64,000 bases of DNA from Amoebidium appalachense (lineage: Eukaryota > Ichthyosporea), in the NCBI GenBank assembly GCA_963693365.1, contig CAVNZM010000009.1, forward strand, positions 744,001 to 808,000, written 5' to 3'. Position numbers and translations under genes: made by a program. The stretch's first letter is position 1; each line of letters starts with the position of its first letter. Under the pieces are notes generated by a model that did not search any database, was not told the origin of the DNA, and saw only the letters and a program-made list of their open reading frames with translations. Shown one piece after another: positions 1 through 10,743 of this stretch.

Positions 1-113
1 TGTGTGTGTGTGTGTGTGTGTGGTTAATTTAGAGTCATTTCATTTTCCCCGGGGGGGGGGAGGGGGGGGAGGGGGGGGGGGAGGAAAAAGGTTGGGAGGG
101 GAGGGGGGCATAC

Positions 114-431
114 CTGTGCCACGACATAGCACACACCCAACAGGGGGTCCATCTTCTTATACACACACATGGCCACAGTCACAGCGGGATTAAGGTGGCC
201 CCCACTCACTGGCCCAATCGCATGCGCCAAAACAAAGATGCTAATGCCAAAACTTAAAGCAATAGTTAAAATATCCGACGAATCGCGTAGTTTTCCCGCA
301 GCACTCACACCAGTGCTCATCACCGTGCCGATGGTGACTAGAAGGAAGAAGAACATTCCAAAGAATTCTGCAATGACTGAGCGCAGCGCCTTGCGGTGAC
401 CAAACATCTCGCGGATATTGAAGTTGGCCAT
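114..431 (-). CDS. Aquaporin / MIP-family channel, first coding exon (partial)
   Basis: The exon begins at the ATG at 431 and encodes about 106 residues before a GT donor (CACAG|GTATG) at 112-113. The rest of the gene lies left of the window. The N-terminus is short and cytosolic (MANFNIREMFGHRKALRS). It is followed by a hydrophobic helix (VIAEFFGMFFFLLVTIGTV), a second helix (ILTIALSFGISIFVLAHAIG), and the first NPA box in the context GGHLNPAVT, about residues 76-84. This matches the first half of the aquaporin fold: helix 1, helix 2, then the half-helix of loop B. The family forms tetrameric water or glycerol pores in membranes. The second NPA repeat is not visible, so water versus glycerol selectivity cannot be judged. 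The intron opens directly into poly-G and GT repeats. Seen: motif and splice site. Inferred: family membership, which is secure. Confidence 0.9.
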
Positions 432-584
432 TTTGCCACCAACTGCAAATCACAGGTTTGAGAACTGCATCCGGAATAAGCACTGTAGCATCTATGACAC
501 AACCTGTAAGTTATTTTTATATTGGTAGCCTTCCCGATTTGTCATTGCAAACTCCCCCCCTCCTCCTCCCACTTCACGCCCCCC

Positions 585-615
<31 letters not shown>

Positions 616-766
616 AAAAAAAAAACGAAAGAAAAGAAAAGAAAAGAAACACCTGCTTGCAAATTCAAGGCAACCTTGAATAAAACAGCCTCATAAAGAA
701 GAAATCGTTGTGTGTGCGTGTGTGCGGGCGGCGGCGGCGGCTGCGGCGGCGGCGGTGGTGGTGGGT

Positions 767-797
<31 letters not shown>

Positions 798-1102
798 GGG
801 GGGGGGGGTCGGATCCTTATGAAATTTCAAGTGACTATCTTTTTTATCTACTTGTGTTGCATTATGTGCCGGCTAGTATACAGCGCCAGATGCCGTTTTA
901 CTTGCATTTGGCTACATGGTGCATGTATGCACCTAAGCGGCATCCCAGGGGAGCAAGGGAGGATCTTTCCTAGAGTTGATTTGTTGGTTGGTTTAGTGTT
1001 CGTCCGGGACTTCCGCTGGTTCATTTTTATATGTGTGTAATGTTAGGCCGTAATGGCGTGCTAGCGTAGCTAATGGCACCGTAGCATCCTAGCTAGAGTA
1101 TA
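432..1102. repeat. 5' flank of the aquaporin exon: homopolymer and GC-repeat blocks
   Basis: No gene is visible. The stretch holds a C-tract running into an A-tract (about 580-626), a GGC/GTG-rich block (727-765) and a G-tract (781-808). It lies upstream of the aquaporin start and may include its promoter, but I see no clear TATA or initiator element. Confidence 0.5.
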
Positions 1103-1180
1103 GTCGGTGTTGAATGGATTTGACGGTAGTTCCGCTGAGGGATTCCTAGGGGTCCCTCCGGGAACAAAACGGGGTAAAAA
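1103..1180 (+). repeat. Dispersed repeat R3, copy 1 (probable non-LTR element 3' end)
   Basis: A module of about 75 bp reads GTCGGTG...GACGGTAGTT...CTCCGGGAACAAAACG and then a TAAAA-type tail. It recurs at 58,580-58,655, where it follows the decayed ORF of a retroelement and ends in repeated TAAAA units. I infer that this copy is the 3' stub of the same family, severely 5' truncated. Confidence 0.5.
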
Positions 1181-1211
1181 GATTTACTATGACGGTGTAC
1201 ATATCTGTGTT

Positions 1212-1287
<76 letters not shown>

Positions 1288-1293
1288 ATTCTT

Positions 1294-1333
<40 letters not shown>
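1212..1333. repeat. (GT)n microsatellite
   Basis: A nearly pure GT dinucleotide run of about 120 bp with one interruption (CATTCTTT). It abuts dispersed repeat R1, and the other R1 copy at 43,299 also ends in a CA/GT run, so the microsatellite may belong to the element. Confidence 0.9.
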
Positions 1334-1335
<2 letters not shown>

Positions 1336-1484
1336 GTAGAGGGGAAATAGAAGGGAAATAGATGACAGAGAGTGATAAATAATAATAATCGGGCTGGTTG
1401 ACCATATATTTATAGATTATACCGTGTACAAGCAGTGTAATAAGAACCAGTGAGCTTACAAGGGTGCTCTGCCAACGTTAGTTA
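1334..1484 (+). repeat. Dispersed repeat R1, copy 1
   Basis: This 151-bp block has a closely matching reverse-complement copy at 43,299-43,450. The shared core includes TTGTAGAGGGGAAATAG, GGCTGGTTGACCATATATTT and GGGTGCTCTGCCAACGTTAG. Both copies border GT/CA microsatellite at the TTGTAGAGG end. No coding capacity is seen. It looks like a short non-autonomous mobile repeat. Confidence 0.75.
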
Positions 1485-1579
<95 letters not shown>

Positions 1580-1681
1580 GGTGTCACCGTGTGTGTGTGT
1601 GTGTCACAGTGTGTGTGCGTGCGTGTGCGTGTGTCCGCGCGTGTTGTGTGTGTGTACATGTGTGACAGTGCCAGTGTGTGC

Positions 1682-1713
<32 letters not shown>

Positions 1714-1845
1714 CAGTGTGTGTGTGCGTGTGTGTGTGTGCGCGCGCGTGCGTGCGTGTGTGTGTGTGTCAGGTGCGTGTGTGCTCGCCAGCGTGCGTGC
1801 ATGTGTGTGTTTGTGCTTGTGTGTGTATGTGGCGTGCTCGTGCCT

Positions 1846-1937
<92 letters not shown>

Positions 1938-1940
1938 CTT
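1485..1940. repeat. Long (GT)n and variant GTGC/GTGTGC microsatellite
   Basis: Two long pure GT runs (about 1,487-1,570 and 1,852-1,935) flank a degenerate GT-rich stretch with GCGC and GTGC variants. All long reading frames here are Cys-Val or His-Thr repeats produced by the dinucleotide and are not genes. Confidence 0.9.
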
Positions 1941-3093
1941 GTCACGGGGTGCTTGTGCTTTTGTATGTCTGCGCCAGCACTATACGCAGTGCGGCTCGGT
2001 GATGTGTCTACGGGTGTTAATGTTATTGGTTACTATAGATGTACAACTAAGCTGCTTCCCAGTCCAGTTTGACCATGATGTGTCTATTATTAAGTTGGCT
2101 GCTGAAGAAGCTGATCTCAAACTACATGCAACTCACCTGCTGGAACAGCCTAACGTTAACCGAAGTTGAAAATTAAGCAATTTTGTAATAGAACAAAACT
2201 TATTTAAACCGTTCGAATGGCCGAGGAAAGTGTTTATAAAACTTAAAACCAAAAAAAGGTAGGAATATTGCACGCTGGTTAATTTACAATAATGAAACAG
2301 TCAGTAAATGCTTTAGCCCAAGCACCCGACGCCCTATGTTCCGCTTGAAGCTTCGGTCACCGAAAGATAATAAGCTGCCCTGGTTTCCAAACAACACTAC
2401 ATAGCAGAAGTTAGGGACATGCCTATTGGTGGTAAGAAAGCAGTAATTAGCCCCGTGCATCACTTCGGTCACCCACTGACCAGTGACGTACTGTAGGCCC
2501 GGCCACGGATGACATCATGGGATGCGGCAGGATGCAGCCAGGCGGGACTCCAGCCAGTGGTAGTTCTAACGTTATATCAATTAACTGCGGCCAACATCAA
2601 AGACTCTAACTAATGGTATGTCGGTGTATATGTATGTATGTTCAACTTTGCATGTTTCCAGAAACAAGCATGATTGTTAAGGCTAGGCCGCAGTTACATA
2701 CATTGTCATAAAAACTTGCAAGTGGCACTGGCCCGACCCGGAGCCGCGGCCGGCCCGCGGCCGGAACGCGTATGGGGCACCTGTACATGTTGGACAGGCG
2801 GTAAACATTTTTGTGCCAGCTGCAGGGATTTGGAAGGCCGGGGGGGCGTGGGTCTGCGTGCACGTACTAGTACTGTGTGTGCGTTGGCAGAGGTGAGGGA
2901 GAAAAGGGCAGAGATTTGAAGGAGGAATAAAAAAAGAGGTGGATGGAAGAAGGGGTGTGTTTGAAGGGGTGGGGGCAGGTGGGCCGGGTGGGTGCATGGG
3001 TTGGTCGTGGCCGGTGGATGGGTATACGTAGGTTGGTTGTGGGCGGGTGGGTGAGGGAGGGGGGAGGAAGAGGGGTGTGTGTGTGGGGGGGGG

Positions 3094-3132
<39 letters not shown>

Positions 3133-4138
3133 AAGGATGACCCGGTCCTGTTGGCGGAGAGACAACGGTGAGAACTATCGTGCTGCCGTCGTCATATGTC
3201 TTTTCCTTTTGCGCCGAGTGACACCACATGTCCATCAAGTTCGTGCATGTGTACATATGGACGTGCTTTGTTTACATTCTTGTGGATGCTGAGCTATCCA
3301 ATCACATTGGCCTGCTCTATCCCAATGCCACCAACGTGGCTTCGAAGCTCTCTAGAGCGACAGGCAGATAGAGGTCGTCGTTTTGTGTTTAAACATACAA
3401 AAAAAAATCAATAAGAGAAAAAAGCTCCTTAAAATATTCACTCTACTACTGCAGGCCTTATTTCACTATGTTGAAACAATCAGACACATGTCTGAGGACA
3501 CGCGTACGTAGGTTGACGAAAGCGGCAACTTCAACCAGCAAGCCTGCAAAATGTCACAGCAAGTAATGACCTTAAGCCAATCAGACTAGGCTAGAGCTGG
3601 GGCAACTAATACACCCGGTACTCAGGAGCCTTCATTGCTCTAGCCTCGGAGACTATCCCGGCATGTATCAGGTAAAGTATCAGGTGCAATATACTCCTGC
3701 CTTTGTCTCTTGTAGAAATCACATTGTGTCAAAGTGTAGTGTATTTAAGATGTACTGCCTGACACGTCCATTCTACACAGGAGTAAAATCTTTCAAAAAC
3801 CTTCAACGAATCAAAATGTACCGCTGAATACCATAATATTACCATTCTTTTGTCACATTCTTTCCAGCAATACACAGCAATTAGAAGGACATTGATGATT
3901 GGTTATTTTCGCACCATAAACGTCATTCCTTAGTTTTCCTGTTCGCTACGATTGGTCAAGAAACTCCCCAACGTCGACTACACAACAAACACAAACCTAC
4001 ACCTTGGCCTGTGCCCTAACTTTCCTGTCAGTTTTGTCGTATGCACCCTTCTGTATAGGTTTTCTTTCGTTTTTCCCCTCTTTTTTGTATAGTCGTTATA
4101 GAGACAGGCTGGTGTCCCCATGTGCGTTAGATCTAAAC
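1941..4138. other. Intergenic sequence with no supported gene
   Basis: Complex sequence follows the microsatellite. It holds a GC-rich patch (2,725-2,775), a G-rich block ending in a long G-tract (about 3,085-3,131) and an AT-moderate stretch leading to the ArfGAP start at 4,139. Short ORFs exist, for example around 2,050-2,169 and 2,284-2,472 (minus), but none shows a recognisable domain. The ArfGAP promoter should lie in the last few hundred bases. I see no clear TATA box. Confidence 0.4.
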
Positions 4139-7100
4139 ATGGCCCTGCGAGACAAGAAACGAGAGGAGATGCTCAGGGCCATAGGCCAGCAGCCAAGCAA
4201 CCGCAACTGCTTTGAGTGTGGTGGGCGCCCAGTTACCTATGTGAACCTTTTCAACAAGACGTTTGTGTGTACGACGTGCTGTGGTGCGCTTATTCACATC
4301 GGCCATCGAATCAAGTCGATCTCCGCTGCCCGGTTTACCGATGAGGAAGTTTTGGTACGTGCCAAACCCCTTGTTGAGCCCCATGGTACATACAGGTGTG
4401 TCCGTACGACACAAAGAGAACGTCTGATTACTAGCTTTAGCACCAATATGGGTAGTGGACACCCAGTTTTTTCTTCATGCACAACCCATCCTTGGCATTT
4501 GAATCTGTTTGTCAACTTTAAGAGATGACGGACGAATCTTTAGATCTGGCTGTGTGCACATGACTGAGTGTTTGAGCCTAACTCTTTCCAGCCGGCCAGG
4601 CTTGCCATCCACAGACATCTTCGCAAGCGGCGACATATTCTAACGTTTTCTCCTTTGTGCAGGGCTTCGAGGATGGTGGCAATGACGCTGCCAAAAAAAT
4701 CTGGCTTGCCTACTACGAAGATGCTTACGACATGAAGCCGACCCCGGACAAGATCAAAGATTTCGTTCGCGAGAAATACGAGAAGAAGAGGTGGTATCGT
4801 GCTGCATCAGTTGCACGCAACCCACGCAACGACGGCGAATCTCGGGGGGATGTGAGTGAGAGCGGTGAGTATTCCGACTTTGAGGTTAGCTCCAGGCGTG
4901 CGGAGAGGAGGCTAGAGAAGGAGCAGAGGTCTTCGCTTTCGCACAACAACCTGAACGATTCGATTCGGGAAAGATCCCGTTTTTCGCACAACAAGGCATC
5001 TGATGACGACAAGAGCTGCAGCCCAGAGAGCGAGGAAACACGCTACGGCACCCGCAATGAAAAAGGCGGAGAGAGGGACCGTGACGGTAAGAAATATGAG
5101 GAAAATTTGGTTACAGAGACAATCTCTATTAATCTCTTGCGCATGAGCATCCGCGATGATGAGAATCGTGCTGACAACGATGACAAGCCCAGACTGTCCT
5201 CAAAAGGAAACTATCGCCGCAGCCCATTTTCCGGCACCAAGCAGGTCCCCGCCGAGTGTCCCATCTGCTTTGCCCAAGTTGATGTGACCGACATTGAATC
5301 GCACATGGGAGAATGCAAGGGCGACGACAGAAACGATCTTCCCCGCCGTATCAGCAAGCACGACTCGCTTGTTCTCCAGCGCAGTTCCACCGACCAACCA
5401 CCTCGTCGCAATAGCACAACCTCCGCCAAACCCACCCAGCGCCACAGCAGCAAACCGGATACGGCGGCAAGCTGGCCCACACATGCCATCCCCCAACAAG
5501 AGACACGGAGCACGAGTGCTGTGGACGAACTCTCGTCTGTGTTTACCCCTGCCCCCGCCCCTGCCCCCATGCTACAGATGTACTACGCAGCCGGGGGTAT
5601 GGTTGCTGCTGCCCCCGGTATGGGCTATCCTAACGGCTGGCCACAGGCAGCAATGGTGGCAAACCCATATGCCCAGACTACACCCCCTCAATCCTACCAA
5701 CAGCCTCAACAGTGGACACAAGCACCCCCCACCCAACAGCCACAACAGCCAGCTCTTGCTCCTACGACTGCTACAACCAAGTGTCCACCTTCCTTCAGCT
5801 CCGAGCCCCTTGTCCCCTTGGCCCCGGGTCAGAGCCTTCCCCAACCCGATAGATATGCTCCGTTGGTTAAGGTAGCTGAGGAGGCGTCTGTGTTTGAACA
5901 CCCCTACGGAAAACCCACATTGCCCATTAACAGCCAGAACAGCATGGGGGGTTCTATGCAACAAAACAACGTCACCAGTGGGGTAGCGCAGAACTTCGAT
6001 CGGCGGTGGTAGGAAGGAATATCCCGATGCTCTCTTGTTACCAAACACCACTCCCGCTAGACTAGGTGAACCCCTGTCTCAAAAGGAAAGCTTGCGCCGG
6101 CTTGCTAGTATGAATCGATTTGGCCCCCCTGCTCGTATTATTGGTGATACCACTGGAGACCCCCTCATAGACTCTGATAAGTATTTCTCGGAACTGTTTA
6201 AAGATAGGACCCCCGCTCAGAAACCTATTGTGTGGCCTGTAGACCCATCTATCCCCATAGAATCGATCCTCCCCTTTTTCAGTCCCGATGCCATATGGTC
6301 TGTGATATCTAGTTATAGCTCTAGTAAGTCTTGTGGACCTGATGGACTCCCTGCTGGGTTTCTTAAAATCCTTGTTCCCTCCTACCCACAAAAGGAAAGT
6401 GATCGTGCTATTAAACCTGATCTTACTATCATGTTAAGCTCTCTCTTTTCTTGGTGTGTTAAATGTGGACATGTCCCGTCATCTTGGTTAGATACCTTAG
6501 TGATCCCCATAGTTAAGAAGGACTCTGAGGGCCCCATATCATCCTTTCGCCCCATTACACTAACCCAGGTTGTTCGTAGATTCTTTGAAGCTTGCTTACT
6601 TAGGTTATTTGCACATCACCCTAGGTTTCAATCTATTCTTCACATACACCCATGCCAATCCGCTTTTCGTAAAAACAATTCATGTTATGTTCAAATAATG
6701 GCACTGCACGATTCTATGCAAGTTGGTGCACAATATGTTGGCTTTATTGATTGGAAAACTGCTTACGATTCTGTCTCCCCTGGTCTCCTATGGGAAAAGC
6801 TTGCTGCACGGGGTGTACCACACTGCATTGGTGTTCTGTTAGAAGCACTCTTGTCTCAAACCTATGGTAGAGCTGTGGTTAATGGGCATCTTTCATATGG
6901 TTTTGCTCGTACTAGAGGTCTCTTGCAGGGTTCATTGCTTAGCCCCTTTTTGTTTAACCTATTTATAGATGATTTGGCTGTCAAGATTTACGCCGAAAAC
7001 GATGACCCTATTAATAACTTTCCGCCTGCACTTCTCTATGCTGATGATCTGTCCCTCCTTGCCCGTACCCCTAGACGCCTGCAAAGATTGTTCGATGTAG

Positions 7101-8324
7101 TGTCAGAGTGGTGCAAGGCAAACCTTATGATCCTTAACATAGACAAATGTGGTGTTCTTGTACCTGATATAGCTAACAATTTACACACATTTACATTATC
7201 ATCTAAACCTGTACCTATAGTTCCAGAATACAAATATCTTGGTGTTCCGGTTGATTCTGTTGGTGTTATGTTTCCCCATATGGTCGAAAAGAGGGTAGAG
7301 TTGGCTCGTAAGCGGTTAGCTTTCTTCTCGGCTAATATTTTTAAAGACACACCCCTCCATCCTTCTATTAGACTTACATTTATTCGCACTTTTGTCTTCC
7401 CGGCATGTGAATATGGTTTACCCCTTCTCGCCGCTTGGATCAAGAAAGAGAGAACTAGAGCGCTTAAACCCTTGGCAAATTTCCTTGAAGCAGAAGTTGC
7501 CTCCTTTCTATCTAACAACTGTTGTAAACCTGGGCCTGTAACGCTCTCGATATATGGTCTGGTCCCAATAGCTGCTAGAGTATCCTATCTCGCGCTGAAA
7601 TTCAATAAGCACATAAGCCGCTTAAAGAAGTATTTGCCCTCCCACCCTCTCTTCTCTATCCGACCTGTCCCCTCCTCACCTCTCCCCTCTTTCCTCCCCT
7701 CTCTCTCCCCTTCTCCCCTGGGCACAAATACAAATAAACCCCGCAATAGTGTGTGTGTGACTTTGGACTGCCACTTACTTATTAAACATGTACACAATCA
7801 CAAGATAATCACGCAATATAACAAATGGAAAAAGATACCACACGACACTAGACCCGATGAAAGCATACACCTTGAAAAACTAAGCCTTATGTCTCGTTTT
7901 ATATATACTGACCGCCTCAACCATATTGCCAAATATGGCACTCGCAAGTGTATAACACCTAAATACATATTACCTTCCTGTAGAACTGGTCTTTCTCTAG
8001 CTGATGGTATTATTGATCAATTACCACGCTTTTACTGTACACGTGCTATACAGTGGAGATCTAATAAGTATAAGGTGGCATCATTTGCATGCCCAAACAA
8101 CACACACACACACCAGTTTAACCGGTCATGTATCGCCAAATGTAGTTTGATAGACCACATAATACCGCAACACACACACGTCACATTCACAACAGACACC
8201 CAGAAAGATAGCCTACCTGTAAATTACAACATCCTTGATTTTATACTAAACACGCGTAACTACGACCTGTTTATTAGATGTATTGATTGGCTTGAGAAAC
8301 ACATCACTACAAAATTATAGCGCA

Positions 8325-8393
<69 letters not shown>

Positions 8394-8425
8394 CCAGCTG
8401 ATACCGAGTGTCCCGAGGGGAGCCC

Positions 8426-8472
<47 letters not shown>

Positions 8473-9272
8473 GGGGAACCCCAACTAATTGATTTCTCCT
8501 TGTAGTCTTTATGGTGTCTCGTAGAGAAAGTAAACCCTGATATATAGTCACCACCCGACATCTATGTACGTGATCATGATATACCGCTGAGGGGATATTC
8601 CGAGCAAACCCCCCCCCCCCATACCTGAGACTGGTTCTCTTTGCCTCGAGTAAACAGCGTAAACCCACTTCGATCTGCAGCAGCAGCAAGCAGCCCAGCC
8701 TATGCCACAGCAGATGTACACCCAGCACCAACAAGCAATGCCGCCACAGCAAACTTTAACCCCATGGGCAGGCATGACCCAGGCCGGCATTGTAAACCCC
8801 ACCCAGGCAGCGCTACAGGGGCAACAGTACATGCCGGTGCCCCGGGGCATGCCTTCTATGCCTCTGACTGGGCCACAGCCAAACATCATGACGGCACCCC
8901 CCATGGCCCAACCCATGTACATGGCCTACCCTGGGGTTTATATGGCTACTGCAGCCGTTCCCTCGGCGGCGGCAATGGCGCAGTTGGCTCAGAATACGGC
9001 GGGTGCAACCACAGGGGTTAATCCCCCCACCCACGGGTTTGGATGCGGTTAACCCGTTTAATCTCGGTGCTAGCAAACCTATGCATAAGGAGATGCAGGT
9101 TGCTAGTGTTCACCAAAAGCAACAGCATGTGGGGGCTATGGGGGCGAATCAGATGGCGCATTTCATGCCGAGGGCCAATCAGCTTGCGGCAAATCATGCG
9201 TGGCCAGTGGGAAGTGCTCTGCATGGCCAGGCACAGGCACAGGCACAGGCACAGCCCATTCGTTACTTCTGA
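4139..9272 (+). CDS. AGFG/HRB-like ArfGAP protein, reading frame split by a retrotransposon
   Basis: Exon 1 is 4,139-4,354 and exon 2 starts at 4,663 after TGTGCAG; both join in phase 0. Exon 2 runs to 6,000, is interrupted by a LINE (6,001-8,674), then resumes in the same frame at 8,675 with a Gln-rich stretch. The N-terminus is an ArfGAP zinc finger (CFEC-X16-CTTC, about residues 22-43). The segment IWLAYY...VREKYEKKRWY is typical of AGFG proteins, which act in endosomal traffic through Arf and EH-domain partners. A CPIC...H...C zinc finger of UBZ type follows at about residue 257-277 (CPICFAQVDVTDIE region). The C-terminus is Pro/Gln/Met-rich with an NPF motif (AVNPFNLG), an EH-domain ligand. 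The usual arginine of the GAP finger is not seen (CCGALIHIGHR). One extra C in the C6 run at 9,023-9,028 breaks the frame; removing it restores an open frame to 9,272. In the sequenced allele translation would stop at 6,010-6,012. Family call is firm; current function doubtful. Confidence 0.85.
5993..6000 (+). repeat. Target-site duplication, left copy (ACTTCGAT)
   Basis: The same eight bases occur at 8,667-8,674, immediately after the inserted element. They encode part of Asn-Phe-Asp in the ArfGAP. Deleting one copy plus the insert gives an uninterrupted ORF, as expected for target-primed insertion. Confidence 0.8.
6035..8320 (+). CDS. Reverse transcriptase of non-LTR retrotransposon (N-terminally truncated)
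   Basis: The frame is open from the insert boundary at 6,001; 6,035 is only the first usable start in the conceptual translation, so the true protein would have begun upstream. The RT fingers show SCGPDGLPAGFLK and SFRPITLTQVV. Palm motif A is FIDWKTAYDSV (catalytic Asp). Motif B is GLLQGSLLSPFLFNLFIDDL. Motif C is YADD in LLYADDLSLLA, followed by the thumb. All three catalytic carboxylates are present. No endonuclease (APE-type or restriction-like) remains. The C-terminal 250 residues have no obvious zinc knuckle. The enzyme would reverse transcribe its own RNA at a nicked target. The exact clade cannot be assigned by eye. The (CA)n after the stop belongs to the 3' UTR. Confidence 0.9.
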   Translation: MLPNTTPARLGEPLSQKESLRRLASMNRFGPPARIIGDTTGDPLIDSDKYFSELFKDRTPAQKPIVWPVDPSIPIESILPFFSPDAIWSVISSYSSSKSCGPDGLPAGFLKILVPSYPQKESDRAIKPDLTIMLSSLFSWCVKCGHVPSSWLDTLVIPIVKKDSEGPISSFRPITLTQVVRRFFEACLLRLFAHHPRFQSILHIHPCQSAFRKNNSCYVQIMALHDSMQVGAQYVGFIDWKTAYDSVSPGLLWEKLAARGVPHCIGVLLEALLSQTYGRAVVNGHLSYGFARTRGLLQGSLLSPFLFNLFIDDLAVKIYAENDDPINNFPPALLYADDLSLLARTPRRLQRLFDVVSEWCKANLMILNIDKCGVLVPDIANNLHTFTLSSKPVPIVPEYKYLGVPVDSVGVMFPHMVEKRVELARKRLAFFSANIFKDTPLHPSIRLTFIRTFVFPACEYGLPLLAAWIKKERTRALKPLANFLEAEVASFLSNNCCKPGPVTLSIYGLVPIAARVSYLALKFNKHISRLKKYLPSHPLFSIRPVPSSPLPSFLPSLSPSPLGTNTNKPRNSVCVTLDCHLLIKHVHNHKIITQYNKWKKIPHDTRPDESIHLEKLSLMSRFIYTDRLNHIAKYGTRKCITPKYILPSCRTGLSLADGIIDQLPRFYCTRAIQWRSNKYKVASFACPNNTHTHQFNRSCIAKCSLIDHIIPQHTHVTFTTDTQKDSLPVNYNILDFILNTRNYDLFIRCIDWLEKHITTKL
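8667..8674 (+). repeat. Target-site duplication, right copy (ACTTCGAT)
   Basis: This is the second copy of the eight-base duplication. The ArfGAP frame resumes in the next codon (CTG CAG CAG CAG), in phase with the left copy. Confidence 0.8.
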
Positions 9273-9451
9273 ACTATTACTCTGATAAATCACGTGATTG
9301 GTGGGCGGTTTTGGGATAGTGGAATAGCACATGCATTTTAAATATAACGCAAGGGTGTATAGAGATCGCGTCCGCGAATAAGAACCCCCCAAAATGTGGC
9401 AGGGTGGCGGAATCTTAAATTTTTGGAGGGTCGGGGTCAGCATCTTATTGG

Positions 9452-9500
<49 letters not shown>

Positions 9501-9502
<2 letters not shown>

Positions 9503-9710
9503 GAATGCGGAACACGGTACGAAGTACGCATACACGATGAGAAGCATGGTGCAGGACACATGCAAAGGCAAACATTCAAGTATGCAACATCATCCATGCG
9601 CACAGTATGCGTCATAAGCAGAGCCCATCCTCAGGGAGGGCCCAAGTCATCAATTGCGTCTGAGTTTCGACCCCTTAGCCCGCGTATATACGACTCTCCA
9701 ACTCAGACAG
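9501..9710 (+). repeat. Dispersed repeat R2, copy 1
   Basis: It shares TTGAATGCG, TACGAAGTAC, the block AGCAGAGCCCATCCTCAGGG, GAGTTTCGACC and CCAACTCAGA with 22,253-22,430 in the same order. Both copies follow directly after a long G-tract, so the G-tract is probably part of the repeat. No coding function is seen. Confidence 0.65.
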
Positions 9711-9862
9711 CAGCATCAACTGAACTTGGGAGAGTCAACCCGTCTTGATCAAAGACGAGCAGGGTTGCTTATGCAAACAAGGTGAGCAAAACGGTGAAGA
9801 TGTGTGTGCAAACTAATGCAGTGCAGCGAAAAATGTGTATGTGCTTACATATGCACGACACA

Positions 9863-9923
<61 letters not shown>

Positions 9924-10052
9924 GGGGGGTGGAGGGCAACACCACAGTACAGTACATATGTACCCAGGAATGAGCAGTCGGTAAATGCATATATGGCACT
10001 GACACCATGTCATGCGTATGCATATGTATTAACACTTTGAGTTGGGACGTAC

Positions 10053-10743
10053 GGTTTTTGGCCCTTCCATCCAACACAACCCCCTCACGCAGAGCCTGCT
10101 CGTCTCGTGCTATCTGAGCCGCTATGATTTCCTGCCGTGTGCGCTCACGGTCAGTCTCTGCAGCTGACACTGGTGTGTGGACTATAGACACCTTCCCAAG
10201 GCCATCTGTAGTTACCTTTGCCACGGACTTCGTGTACAGAACGCAATGTAGCTCGTGGGAAGTCCGCCCCCCGTTGTTACCAAAAGTGCGCGGGCAACCA
10301 GCACCACGGCAAGGAAGGCGTAGCCTGTCCTGCGCTGGTTTGACCATGGCTTCTCCGATGATTGCCGCCTCGTCGTCTGACACAGTGAATTCCAGAAACC
10401 CCTTCTCCGTTGTGATGGTCCCTGTTGTTTTCACCGACACGGTTATTTTCTTTCTGAAGCCCACGTTGTTGAACTCGAGCATGGACCTTTGCCCCGGTAA
10501 AGGTTTGGGCAGCTTACCAGAGTGATCTTCGCTCATGTCTGAGGTGTCCTGGCTGATTATTGCTGTTGCCTCTACACTTGCTTGTGCAACTTCGCTGGTT
10601 ATCTCCACGAACCTACTTTGGACCTTAGCTGCCTCACCAAAATTTTTTTGTGACAAGTTGGCAAGCTCGGTAGTCCGCATGGCTACCTTGTGTTTCAGCC
10701 TGACAAGGGCCCTAGTGGCCGCTGAGCCCCCACGTTTAACCAT
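10053..10743 (-). CDS. Unrecognised zinc-finger protein inside the inverted-repeat element (exon)
   Basis: The ATG lies at 10,741-10,743. The frame is also open upstream to a possible acceptor near 10,773 (ACGTAG|GCGGCC). The exon probably ends at a GTACGT donor at 10,051-10,052, after which only poly-Gly/Pro low complexity is encoded. The protein is basic at its N-terminus (MVKRGGSAATRALVRLKHK), then has a Ser/Thr/Glu-rich linker. It carries a C2H2-like finger, CRGAGCPRTFGNNGGRTSHE followed by LHC, at about residues 148-170. A charged helix (DRERTRQEIIAAQIARDEQA) follows. I do not recognise the family. Its position inside the terminal inverted repeats suggests a transposon-encoded DNA-binding protein, which is inference. 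Confidence 0.5.

Larger units (their letters stand above)
6001..8674 (+). mobile_element. 5'-truncated non-LTR retrotransposon (LINE) inserted in the ArfGAP exon
   Basis: The 2,674-bp insert is bounded by the 8-bp duplication ACTTCGAT. It opens directly inside a reverse-transcriptase ORF with no endonuclease domain, the usual result of aborted reverse transcription. It continues with a 3' UTR holding (CA)n at 8,331-8,391 and an A-tract at about 8,411-8,470, then about 200 bp of unique sequence before the second duplication copy. The A-tract is therefore not terminal, which is unusual. No terminal inverted repeats are seen. The ORF is intact over more than 2.2 kb, suggesting the insertion is young. 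Confidence 0.8.

Noticed and set aside
1485-2169. Long Cys-Val and His-Thr open reading frames in GT/CA repeats, here and at many other places
   Set aside because: They are produced by a stop-free dinucleotide in all frames of both strands and show no other coding sign.
6001-8680. Treating the retrotransposon segment as an intron of the ArfGAP gene
   Set aside because: GT at 6,009 and AG at 8,680 would join out of the Gln-rich frame and hit a stop within about 25 codons, while the 8-bp duplication explains the structure.
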